DNA of 64,000 bases from the NCBI GenBank assembly GCA_002354335.1, contig DELI01000009.1, positions 1-64,000 of the forward strand, read 5' to 3'. This document shows positions 37,309 to 46,506 of this stretch, piece after piece. Each line of letters starts with the position of its first letter. The first letter of the stretch is position 1. Under the pieces are notes generated by a model that was given only the letters and a program-made list of their open reading frames with translations, did no database searches and was not told the DNA's origin. Both the position numbers and the translations under genes were made by a program. Source of the DNA: Sphingobacterium sp. UBA2700. Its GTDB lineage: Bacteria; Bacteroidota; Bacteroidia; Sphingobacteriales; Sphingobacteriaceae.

Positions 37309-37413
37309 AATATCCTTTTTTTGATATTATTAATCCTCTATTTGATATTCCATAGCCGTCAAAACTAATACATTTGCTCCATTATTTGTAATTATTCTAA
37401 ATAAAAATAGTGT

Positions 37414-38598
37414 ATGCAACACAATTCTACTTTAAAACATTCAATCACAAATTTGCTGTTTCTCTTGCTACTCCTGCTTCCATTTTTTGGGATGTCGCAG
37501 CAAAGCGGCTATCTGACAGGGGTGGTCTTCACGATGGACGGCAAACCACTTGCTTATGCATCTGTCAAACTTAAAAATACCAGCTACGGCACTTCTGTAA
37601 CAACGAACGGTAGCTATACATTATCGGCGCCTGCCGGCAATTACACGCTCGTGATAAGCTATGCGAACTATTCGGTTCGAGAAATCCCGGTACGTATCAT
37701 AGCCAACGAAACGAAAAACGTTGATAAAATAACCGTACAGTCGCAAGCCAACCAATTAAGGGAGGTTATTGTTTCCGATATACAACGCAACAAGTTTTCA
37801 AGGAAAGAAACATCAGATATTGCAAGGATGCCATTAGCAAATTTGCAGAATGCGCAGGTCTATTCGGTCGTGACCAAGGAATTAGTACAGGAAATGGGCG
37901 CGACAGACTTCAATTCGGCGATGTCTCAGGTCGCCGGCGCAGTAGCGAGCAATGGCGTTAATGATAGTGGTAATGAGGTTTTTTTGCGTGGATTTAATGC
38001 AGGAGTTACCATGCGCAATGGACTTCCAAGTAGCCCAAGAACCGCCAATGAAATTTATAACCTGGAGCGTATTGAAGTATTGAAAGGGCCATCGGCCACC
38101 TTATTCGGTGCGCAGGTTACTTCCTATGGTGGGGTTGTCAATTCGGTAACGAAAAAGCCATTTGAGTCTTTTCGTGGTGAAGTAGCTTATACCACCGGAA
38201 GCTGGGGAATGAATCGTATTACAGCAGATGTCAATACACCATTGAATAGCGACCGAACAGCTTTAGCGCGCTTTAACGTGATGGGAACGACACAGAATGG
38301 ATTCCAAGATGCTGGAAAACAACAGGCTTTCGCCTTTGCAACAAGCTTGCTCTTCAAACCAAACGACAGAACGACCGTTAGCTTTGATGCTGATATCTAT
38401 GTTCCGGAAAAAACATTGTTAGCCTATATGCGCAACACGCAGAAATTGACCTACGGAACAATGGATAAGGTGCCTTTAGCGTATGATCGAGCCTTACTGA
38501 GCGATGATATTATGACGTCTCGTGCGAATATGAACGTGAATACCGAATTAGCGTATAAGATATCCGATCACTGGACATCGAGGACATCCTATCAACGA
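37414..38598 (+). pseudogene. TonB-dependent siderophore receptor, N-terminal half only
   Basis: Signal peptide (1-29), carboxypeptidase-regulatory-like domain (about 32-112), plug domain (VIVSDIQRNKFSRKE through LRGFNAGVTMRNGLPSSPR and KGPSATLFGAQ) and the first barrel strands up to TSYQR at about residue 394. Receptors of this family usually run to nearly twice this length. After about 38598 the sequence belongs to an unrelated helicase gene; the original frame runs on to a stop at 38649. The missing half means no barrel can form, so I call it a truncated gene created by a deletion or recombination, or an assembly join. Confidence 0.8.
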
Positions 38599-40759
38599 TG
38601 TGTCTGGGTTGGAGTGGAGCCGGTATTTGGATTTAAATGGTCCGATTGATGCTGAGATTACGGTGCCTGAGTTGATACAACAGGGGGATTTATGTCCGCA
38701 TCAAGATTATGTTTATTGTTGTCAGCCAACGGCGGATGAGCTTCAGCTTATTCGGAGCTATAGAACCAGAGCGGTCGAGCTTTTTGAAGAGATTAAGAAT
38801 GATGAAAACCTTATCCGAGCGATTTCAACACAGCCTTCTGTTGTCGACCCTTTGGCAAATGAATTCAAGATACATGAGAACTTGGCGTTTTATTCCGCTA
38901 GTTTGATTTTTCTTCGATCGCATTCGATTGAAATCAGTCCCTTACATTTTGAATTACTAGGGATTCCGCATCGGCAGGAGGATTTACAACTTCCCGATCT
39001 GGACTTTTCCTGGATGGAGGAACTTCTACGTAATTATCTTTTCGAAGAAAAAGGTTTTTTTAAAGATCATTTCGAAGATGAACGGAAGGTATTACTGAAT
39101 CGATTAAGACGTTTAGGTATCATTGAGCGTCGCAGCATTAAGTTCGAACAAGGGACTAAGATACTTCAGCAGCTCCATGCTAGTGTAAGTAAATTAACCG
39201 CAATTGAACACATCAGTAATTTTGAATTTGGTATTATTGGAAGAAGCCTTCGACAGGTTATTCTTACTGATTTCGTGCGTAAGGAATATCTAGTCAACAG
39301 CCCGGAAAACTCGACGCCCTTGCGTAAGATTGGCGTGCTGCCTATTTTTGAACAATTGCGAAGGAATAACCGAAACAACAAAAAAATAGGCGTATTATCA
39401 GGTACGATTGTTATCCTTCCTCAAGCAGCTGTTGATCCGCTACGGACTGCATATCAATTGTTGAATCCTAGTGAATCGCTGTATATCAAGCCGCTGGTCT
39501 TCGATACAGCCTACTATATGATACCGGTTACTGATCAAAGTCGCGATTGGATGGTTGCCATTGTTACGCGTCTTTTTGAGGCCGGCGAAATTGAGGTTTT
39601 GATAGGTACCAAAGCATTACTTGGGGAAGGATGGGATGCTCCAGCAATCAATAGCCTTATTTTGGCCTCTGTTGTGGGTTCTTTTGTTTCATCCAATCAG
39701 ATGCGTGGTCGGGCTATCCGCACCAACCTAAATGTGCCGGATAAGACGAGCAACATTTGGCATATTGCCTGTGTCGATTCAACTGTTGCTGATGGCGGGC
39801 AAGAGATCGCATTATTGCGACGTCGTTTCCGCAACTTCGTCGGCTTGGTAGAAGATGAACGTGGCGGCATCGAGAATGGACTTTCGCGTATTGCTTTTCC
39901 GACCGAGGTAAATGAGGAGAACATTACGCAGTTTAATAAGCATAGTTTTGTTTTGGCAGGCCAACGTAGCCGACTTCCACAAAAATGGAATGAGGCGATA
40001 GCTGAGGGCACACAGCTGTTGGAGGAGATAAAGCTGCCCTTTCTTGAGCCTGATGCTTACCAAGGAATGAAGGCTGCAGAAATGAAAAAGACCATCGGAA
40101 ATATGGTAGCTTCCTTGGGCTCAGCTGTAGTGTTTTACTTAGAATGGAGTACGCAAATTTCCATGAAAATGATGAAGTGGTTGGGGGCGCCGGGAGGTAC
40201 GTTGATGATGGGTATGTTTGCTGTAGGGACCGTATTTTTCTCTGCTAGGACGATGAGAACATTTCGATATTATGCCAAATACAGGGATATAACCAAGGAT
40301 ATATACAAAATCGGAAACGCCTTGATTAAAACCTTATGCAAAAACGGCATATTCACAACGAGTTTGAAGGATCTTCGTGTTCTTACCTTTGCGGATCGAG
40401 AAGGGGCGGTCTTCTGTCATTTGGATGGCGGAACGACCTACGAAAAGTCTTTGTTTGTGCAGATGATTCAAGAGGTCGTGGAACCTATTAATTCGCCGCG
40501 CTATATTATTATTCGAAAGAGTTTAGCGCTGAAAGTACTGAGGCAATATGATTATCACGCTGTGCCCGAAATGCTGAGTAAGCGTGCTGCACTGGCAAAT
40601 GATTTTGCAAGCTTCTGGCGCGAGGAGGTCGGTTCCTGCGAGTTAGTCTTCACAAAGAATATGGCGGGTAGGAAGTTGCTGATTCGTTCGAAGGTCGCCG
40701 CATTAGCAAACCATTTCAGTGAGGATACCAGCGTGCAACACGTCAATATTTGGCGTTAA
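38599..40759 (+). pseudogene. DEAD/DEAH-type helicase, C-terminal part only
   Basis: A 719-residue open frame (first ATG 38600) that begins in mid-protein with YLDLNGPIDAEITVPELIQQ. It contains helicase motif V (IGTKALLGEGWDAP) and motif VI (QMRGRAIR), but no Walker A or DEAD-box domain, which should lie upstream. The C-terminal part has two hydrophobic segments (about 505-555) and an unknown tail. It starts where the siderophore receptor stops, so both are truncated at one junction. A residual protein could be made, but it cannot be a working helicase. The intact relative would be a large defence- or repair-type superfamily-2 helicase. Confidence 0.75.
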
Positions 40760-40787
40760 TTTTCAATCAATTTGTAATCGTCATAGC

Positions 40788-41477
40788 ATGTCAAAAAATG
40801 TGAATTATTATCCCCTAGGAGATGCCGCGCTGCTGATTGATTTTGGCGAGACTATCGCTCCGGAAATCAATATGCAAATTCGACAACTGACAATAGGATT
40901 TATCGAGCGAGAGATTCCCGGGATACTGGAGGCTGTGCCTGGATATACCACTTTGACATTACATTATAATCCACTGGCAATTTCTTATGATCGATTGGTT
41001 GATCTGACGAATGCGATTCTGGAAGAGGGCTATAACCGAAAAATAGCATACTTGAAACCCAAGGTTATTCCAGTTTGGTATAATGGTCCTGATCTCCCTG
41101 TTGTGAGCGAGCATACAGGCCTTCGCGTTGAAGAAATCATTGAACGCCATACGGATGCGGAATATTTGGTTTATATGATCGGTTTTGCTCCGGGCTTCCC
41201 TTATTTGGGAGGGATGGATAAGATATTATCCACGCCACGTCGTTCGACCCCGCGATTAAAAATTCCGGCAGGGTCTGTGGGTATCGCTGGGGAGCAGACG
41301 GGAGTCTATCCGATGGAAACACCGGGAGGTTGGCAACTTATAGGGCAAACTCCGATTGCTTTATTTGATATACAGCGAGAGCAACCTTCGTTGCTGATGG
41401 CTGGTGATCGGGTGAAGTTTGCTGCTATTACGGAAGAGGAATTTAAGTATTTTAAATCGCATAGGGATGGGGATTAG
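40788..41477 (+). CDS. pxpB: 5-oxoprolinase subunit B
   Basis: A 229-residue PxpB (KipI/allophanate hydrolase subunit 1-like) protein. YPLGDAALLIDFG at the start and GFAPGFPYLGGMD, STPRRSTPR and MYPMETPGGW-like YPMETPGGWQLIG are diagnostic. With PxpC it phosphorylates and opens 5-oxoproline to glutamate. ATG 40788 (MSKNVNYY) fits the family; an upstream ATG at 40719 lies in the preceding helicase fragment. The end overlaps pxpC by 11 bp. Confidence 0.94.
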   Translation: MSKNVNYYPLGDAALLIDFGETIAPEINMQIRQLTIGFIEREIPGILEAVPGYTTLTLHYNPLAISYDRLVDLTNAILEEGYNRKIAYLKPKVIPVWYNGPDLPVVSEHTGLRVEEIIERHTDAEYLVYMIGFAPGFPYLGGMDKILSTPRRSTPRLKIPAGSVGIAGEQTGVYPMETPGGWQLIGQTPIALFDIQREQPSLLMAGDRVKFAAITEEEFKYFKSHRDGD

Positions 41478-42429
41478 CATCATTAAGGCCGGCTTATTGA
41501 GTACTGTTCAAGATTTGGGCAGGTGGGGTTTTCAACGCCAAGGGGTACCAGTGAGTGGTGCGATGGACAGATTGGCGCTGCGATTAGGTAATGTGCTTCT
41601 TGGAAATGATGAATCGGCTGCAGCGATTGAATGCACCTGGACAGGACCGAGTATTCGCTTCGATCAGGATCAACTTATTAGCATTACAGGCGCGAATCTG
41701 TTACCTAAGCTTAATGGAAAAGAAATAGCCTTGTGGAAACCGATTTACGTCCCTAAGGATGCGGTACTTTCCTTCGGTAAGGCGGATTCGGAAGGCTGTA
41801 GAGCGTATATTTGCTTTTACGGAGGATTGGATGTTCCGCATGTTTTAGGAAGTTGTGCGACTTATTTAAGTGGAAAGATGGGCGGGTTGAACGGACAGGC
41901 GCTGGTCAAAGGAGATCAAATTTCCTTTTTAAAAGCATTTGAATCAGTTTCATCTACTTTCAACTGGTCGATGGACAGTTCCTTGTATTCGAATCTTGCA
42001 AGCCGTAAAATCCGTATCATAGCAGGTCCTCATACCGCTCGTTTGGAAAAGGATAGCTTATCGGATTTGTTTAAACAGTCCTTTGAAATAAGCAATTCAT
42101 CCGATCGGATGGGGTATCGATTGAAATCCAAGATGCTTCATTTGAAAGATAAGCGGGAGCTTCTTTCATCCGGAGTCTGCTTTGGAACGATTCAGCTTCC
42201 TGCCGACGGGCAGCCGATTATTTTGATGGCGGATCATGGGACCACCGGCGGATATCCGATTATAGGTCAGGTCGCTCGTATCGATATTCCTTTATTGGCA
42301 CAACTAAAGCCGGGTGAGCATATCCAATTTGAAGAAATTGACTTGCGTGCTGCTCAGCAGCTTTTGTTGGAGCAAGAGCAACAAATAAATAGATTAAGAC
42401 AAGGTGTAAGACTAAAATATGAAAGCTAA
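41467..42429 (+). CDS. pxpC: 5-oxoprolinase subunit C
   Basis: A 320-residue biotin-dependent-carboxyltransferase-like PxpC (KipA) protein: IIKAGLLSTVQDLGRWGFQ, GVPVSGAMD, FYGGLDVP and the C-terminal HGTTGGYPIIGQVA are typical. It is the partner of PxpB in ATP-dependent 5-oxoproline hydrolysis. ATG 41467 gives an overlap with pxpB and the normal length. It overlaps pxpA by 11 bp. Confidence 0.94.
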   Translation: MGISIIKAGLLSTVQDLGRWGFQRQGVPVSGAMDRLALRLGNVLLGNDESAAAIECTWTGPSIRFDQDQLISITGANLLPKLNGKEIALWKPIYVPKDAVLSFGKADSEGCRAYICFYGGLDVPHVLGSCATYLSGKMGGLNGQALVKGDQISFLKAFESVSSTFNWSMDSSLYSNLASRKIRIIAGPHTARLEKDSLSDLFKQSFEISNSSDRMGYRLKSKMLHLKDKRELLSSGVCFGTIQLPADGQPIILMADHGTTGGYPIIGQVARIDIPLLAQLKPGEHIQFEEIDLRAAQQLLLEQEQQINRLRQGVRLKYES

Positions 42430-43177
42430 GAAGTTTATAGATTTAAATTGCGATATGGGGGAGAGTTACGGCTCCTGGACTATGGGAAACGATGCAGCGA
42501 TAATGCCTTATATTTCTTCGGTGAACATCGCCTGTGGATTTCATGCCGGCGATCCAAACATCATGATGAAAACAATTGATTTGGCCGTTCAACATGGCGT
42601 ACATATAGGCGCGCACCCTGGATACCCAGATTTAGCGGGTTTCGGACGTCGGGCTATATCGATGACTCCGAAGGAAGTCTATGCGGCCGTATTGTATCAG
42701 ATTGGCGCACTAGCAGCAATCGCCCAAGCGCGAGGTGCTAAGTTACATCATGTGAAGCCGCATGGGGCGCTGTATAACCTCGCTGCGAAAGATAAGTTTT
42801 ATGCGGATGCTATTGCAGATGCTATGATTGCTTTTGATTCATCGCTTATCCTATATGGACTATCGGGAAGTGAACTAACGCGCGCAGGAAAGGATAGGGG
42901 ATTATCCGTATTTCATGAGGTTTTCGCTGATCGCACTTACCAAGCTGACGCGAGTTTAACGCCACGCTCTGAGCCTAATGCCATATTAAAAACTGTGGAC
43001 GCGGCTATAGCACAGATTGTTCGCATATTGCAGACAGGTGAAGTCATAACAGTGAGCGGCAATGCTTTACCCATCGAAGCTGACACTATTTGTTTACACG
43101 GAGATCATGAAGGTGCCGCTGAATTCGCAAAGCAAATTCAGCAACAATTAACGGATTTTGATATCAGCATTCGATGA
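42419..43177 (+). CDS. pxpA: 5-oxoprolinase subunit A (LamB/YcsF family)
   Basis: A 252-residue PxpA protein with DLNCDMGESYGSW at the start, NIACGFHAGDP, GAHPGYPDLAGFGRR and VKPHGALYN. The acidic/histidine set is intact. It supplies the hydrolytic part of the PxpABC complex, which clears 5-oxoproline formed from glutamate or glutamine. It overlaps both neighbours (11 and 4 bp), so the four genes are translationally coupled. Confidence 0.95.
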   Translation: MKAKKFIDLNCDMGESYGSWTMGNDAAIMPYISSVNIACGFHAGDPNIMMKTIDLAVQHGVHIGAHPGYPDLAGFGRRAISMTPKEVYAAVLYQIGALAAIAQARGAKLHHVKPHGALYNLAAKDKFYADAIADAMIAFDSSLILYGLSGSELTRAGKDRGLSVFHEVFADRTYQADASLTPRSEPNAILKTVDAAIAQIVRILQTGEVITVSGNALPIEADTICLHGDHEGAAEFAKQIQQQLTDFDISIR

Positions 43178-44352
43178 AAAATAAAAATAAATCGGCCTTA
43201 GTAGGAGCCGCATTATTGATGGCAACATCTGCCGTTGGACCTGGATTCCTAACCCAGACTACGGTTTTCACGCAATCATTAGGCGCAAGTTTTGGTTTTG
43301 TTATCCTTATTTCGATCCTAATCGACATCGGTGTGCAATTGAATATTTGGCGGGTTATCAGCCTGTCGGAGATGAGGGCACAAGATATTGCCAATAAACT
43401 ACTTCCCGGGCTTGGGGCATTCCTAGCGCTGCTCATCGTATTGGGAGGTCTGGCATTCAATATCGGTAATGTGGCTGGTGCTGGCTTGGGCTTGGAAGCC
43501 TTAGTAGGGCTGGATGTTGCGACGGGGGCTATTATTTCTGCAATTTTAGCAATCGCGGTTTTTGCAAACCGGCAAGCGGGTAAAGCAATGGATCTTTTTG
43601 CTCAAATCATGGGCTTTATCATGATAATTGTCATCATCGTTATTGCTGTAATATCTGCTCCACCAGTAAAAGAAGCAGCATTAAGAACGGTCGCACCCAC
43701 AACAATAGATTTCATGGCGATCATTACGCTTGTTGGCGGAACGGTTGGAGGATATATTACTTTCGCGGGAGGGCATCGTTTGATTGATGCCGGCATTAAG
43801 GGGAAAGAAAACCTCAGCAGTGTGAATAGGAGTGCGGTGATGGGGATTTCAGTAGCCTCACTCATCCGCATATTTCTGTTTTTAGCATCGCTAGGTATCA
43901 TCAGTCAGGGATTGATTATCGACCCGAGCAATCCTACTGCTTCGGTATTTCAACTGGCGGCAGGAAACTTTGGATATAAACTATTTGGATTGGTGATGTT
44001 TGCTGCAGCAGTCACTTCCATAATCGGGTCAGCATATACATCGGTTTCCTTCCTGAAATCCTTCCACACCAAGATTGCGCAGTACGAGAACTGGATTATT
44101 ATCGCTTTTATTCTGTTTTCGACGCTCGTGTTTATGCTCGTTGGAAAGCCTGTTGAGCTTTTAATCATTGCGGGGGCTGTCAACGGAATTATCCTGCCTT
44201 TGTCTCTTGCTGTTATGCTAATTGCAGCATATCGCACCGATATTGTTGGCGACTATAAGCAACCTGCAATCCTGACGATTGTCGGCGTATTGATCATTGC
44301 GGTATTAAGCTATATGAGTTCGAAGGTTATTCTTGAGCTCTTTTTGAATTAG
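43174..44352 (+). CDS. NRAMP-fold transporter lacking the metal-site motifs
   Basis: A 392-residue membrane protein with about eleven helices of the NRAMP (LeuT-fold) family. After GPGFL in helix 1, the metal-binding DPGN is replaced by TQSL (33-36). In helix 6, the MPH motif is replaced by GGY (192-194). It is therefore unlikely to carry Mn2+ or Fe2+. It overlaps pxpA by 4 bp; a similar NRAMP-like gene (ycsG) sits beside ycsF in the Bacillus subtilis kip operon. I infer transport of 5-oxoproline or another small organic substrate. Confidence 0.85.
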   Translation: MKNKNKSALVGAALLMATSAVGPGFLTQTTVFTQSLGASFGFVILISILIDIGVQLNIWRVISLSEMRAQDIANKLLPGLGAFLALLIVLGGLAFNIGNVAGAGLGLEALVGLDVATGAIISAILAIAVFANRQAGKAMDLFAQIMGFIMIIVIIVIAVISAPPVKEAALRTVAPTTIDFMAIITLVGGTVGGYITFAGGHRLIDAGIKGKENLSSVNRSAVMGISVASLIRIFLFLASLGIISQGLIIDPSNPTASVFQLAAGNFGYKLFGLVMFAAAVTSIIGSAYTSVSFLKSFHTKIAQYENWIIIAFILFSTLVFMLVGKPVELLIIAGAVNGIILPLSLAVMLIAAYRTDIVGDYKQPAILTIVGVLIIAVLSYMSSKVILELFLN

Positions 44353-44393
44353 GCAGATTTAGCTAGCGCTATCGCTGCATGCTACTCCATCGC

Positions 44394-45017
44394 TTAGTTA
44401 GGCTGGAATACGCAAAAACTAAAATTCTGTACGGCGCCTGAAGGTGTAGTATGATCCATGTTTTCGGAACGAATGCAATCAAAGTGAGCTTGAAAAGTTT
44501 GCTGAAGTGCTGTTAAGCTATATTGCTTAATCTCAATCCCACTACATTTTTTAGGACCATTTTCCGAAAATGTAGCGATTAAAAGATATCCGTCTTTCTT
44601 GATGTGATTACGAACAATTTCCACATATTTCTTTATATCGGCGGGTTGTGTCAAGAAATGAAATGCAGCGCGATCATGCCATAAATCATATTGCACATCC
44701 GCGTGGAAATCGATGACATTAGATACGACCCATTCGACCTTGTCGGCATTTTTTCCAAGTCTTTCTTTTGCGCGCGCAATAGCTTTGGAAGAAATATCTA
44801 GCACCGTCAAGCTGTTATATCCCTGTTCAAGAAGATAATCCACCAGATAGGTGTCGCCTCCACCAGCGTCGATGATTTTGGCGTCATGGCTAAGTTTTAA
44901 TTCCTTGATCGATTCTAGCGATGAGCTGGGAACAGCTTGATACCAACTAAAATCTCCTATTTGTTTTGCTTCATAAATGCCATCCCAATGGCCTTTTGAA
45001 TTGAATGTTTCGCTCAT
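44394..45017 (-). CDS. Class I SAM-dependent methyltransferase
   Basis: A 207-residue methyltransferase with SAM motif I IIDAGGGDTYLVDYLL (about 46-61), motif II LTVLDIS and LWHDRAAFHFL. The N-terminal HWDGIYEAK and FSWYQ match the small-molecule methyltransferase group that includes thiopurine or metalloid S-methyltransferase-like proteins. Substrate unknown. It is preceded (on its own strand) by a strong terminator hairpin belonging to the gene upstream. Confidence 0.85.
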   Translation of the reverse strand: MSETFNSKGHWDGIYEAKQIGDFSWYQAVPSSSLESIKELKLSHDAKIIDAGGGDTYLVDYLLEQGYNSLTVLDISSKAIARAKERLGKNADKVEWVVSNVIDFHADVQYDLWHDRAAFHFLTQPADIKKYVEIVRNHIKKDGYLLIATFSENGPKKCSGIEIKQYSLTALQQTFQAHFDCIRSENMDHTTPSGAVQNFSFCVFQPN

Positions 45018-45028
45018 GCTTACTAAAA

Positions 45029-45064
45029 TTGCGAGGGTATTCGAACATCTCGATACCCTCGCAA
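45029..45064 (-). terminator. Strong hairpin terminator
   Basis: Twelve-bp perfect stem (45029-45040 with 45053-45064), plus an inner CGA/TCG pair. On the minus strand it is followed by TTTT. It terminates the effector-binding gene and lies just 12 bp before the methyltransferase start, so it could also act as a 5' leader hairpin for that gene. Confidence 0.75.
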
Positions 45065-45119
45065 TATTAAGCTTTTATAAAGACAAGGTTATACGCCATT
45101 TGTCAGATTTCTATCTCTT

Positions 45120-45581
45120 TTAATCTATTAGTGAAATAAAAGTTTCCACCTCTGCTTCGTCGCCGTCGTAATATTTCTTACCATGCACGGTGAAATCGGC
45201 TTTGTATGCTCGCTTTAGATCTGTATTTGCCCATATTTCAAACCATGTCTTGCCGACTGCCTCCGGCATTTTTCCTTTAGACAGGAACTTTGTATAGGTT
45301 GCTTTTTCGATATTGACGCCGACGAAACCCTCTGGGACGTGCTCAAGGGAATTTACCGGGCAACCGATAATTGTCGTGTAGGGATAATTAAAATCAGATT
45401 CATAATCTGTATAAACTGCATAGATGTCTTCATTGGTTTTGTTAGGAATTTGATTTTGGATCTTTTCGTTCCAAAATTTACCCCATAACGCTTCGATATC
45501 CCGGGCAGCTTGTCCGTTTGCATTGCAAGTTCTTGTGCTGATGCCGATAACATAGAATTGTTCGATTGTCTCTATCCTCAT
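45120..45581 (-). CDS. GyrI-like/AraC effector-binding domain protein
   Basis: A 153-residue single-domain protein with the GyrI-like small-molecule-binding fold: the IEQFYVIGISTRT start, YAVYTDYESDFNYPYTTIIG, VPEGFVGVNIEKATY and WFEIWANTDLKRAYKADF are typical. There is no DNA-binding domain, so it probably binds a hydrophobic cation, drug or metabolite in the cytoplasm. It stands alone between a terminator and msrA. Confidence 0.8.
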   Translation of the reverse strand: MRIETIEQFYVIGISTRTCNANGQAARDIEALWGKFWNEKIQNQIPNKTNEDIYAVYTDYESDFNYPYTTIIGCPVNSLEHVPEGFVGVNIEKATYTKFLSKGKMPEAVGKTWFEIWANTDLKRAYKADFTVHGKKYYDGDEAEVETFISLID

Positions 45582-45774
45582 TTTGATAAATTTTATGATA
45601 TAAGCAAAATTAAGCGTCCCATTGACAGCCTTATGGCAGCAGGGAGAAAAACACTATCTATTCCATAAAAAATATTTTTTACTAATAGGATTTTCCTAAA
45701 TTTGAATAGAAAGTAAAGTTCTGAATGTTAGCGATTTTGCTAGGGTAGAACATACTTTCTTTAAACAAAGAAAT

Positions 45775-46410
45775 ATGAAAACGACTATTGTTATTGTACT
45801 ACTTTTGGCATTCGTGGGCGGATTTCTGTTGATGTCTAATAAGCAAATACCCCAAAACGTGGAGGCGCAGCCTACAGATACCGTTAAACCGATTAGTAAA
45901 GATCTCAAGGAAATCTATTTTGCGGGAGGCTGCTTCTGGGGTACGGAGCATTTCTTTCAGCAAGTCCGTGGCGTCACAAAAACGGAAGTTGGCTATGCGA
46001 ATGGGAATATTGTTAATCCATCCTATAAACAAGTAACCACCGGAAAGACCGGTTTTGTCGAGACCGTTCGGGTAATCTATGATCCGAGGGTTGTGGAATT
46101 GGGCTTGTTGATCGATTTATTTTTAAAAACGATCGATCCTACCACTTTAAATAAACAGGGCAATGATATAGGAACGCAATATCGCTCAGGTATTTATTTT
46201 GTCGATGAGGGAGAGAAGGCTTTAGTTCTGTCGAAGTTAGAGTCGCTTGCGAAAGGTTTTATTGCACCGGTCGTCGTGGAGGCGCTGCCCTTGAAGAATT
46301 TTTATGTCGCAGAGAAATATCATCAGAAATACTTGGATAAGAACCCCGGCGGATACTGCCATATTGGTCCTGAGTTATTTGAACTTGCACGGAAAGCAAA
46401 TCAAAGATAG
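45775..46410 (+). CDS. msrA: Peptide-methionine (S)-S-oxide reductase MsrA, exported
   Basis: A 211-residue MsrA with an N-terminal membrane/signal segment (TIVIVLLLAFVGGFLLM), so it probably acts in the envelope. The catalytic GGCFWGTEHFF (Cys near 52) and GYANGNIVNPSYKQV are intact; EKYHQKYLDKNPGGYCHIG closes the domain. It repairs oxidised methionines. There is no fused or adjacent MsrB domain. Confidence 0.94.
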   Translation: MKTTIVIVLLLAFVGGFLLMSNKQIPQNVEAQPTDTVKPISKDLKEIYFAGGCFWGTEHFFQQVRGVTKTEVGYANGNIVNPSYKQVTTGKTGFVETVRVIYDPRVVELGLLIDLFLKTIDPTTLNKQGNDIGTQYRSGIYFVDEGEKALVLSKLESLAKGFIAPVVVEALPLKNFYVAEKYHQKYLDKNPGGYCHIGPELFELARKANQR

Positions 46411-46506
46411 ATAGCAGATTTTCCTATATTGATAGCATTCCCTACTCCTTTTCCTAAAAATATCAATTATCTTGGCCTCACTAAGATAAAAGGGTAATAA
46501 TCAACT

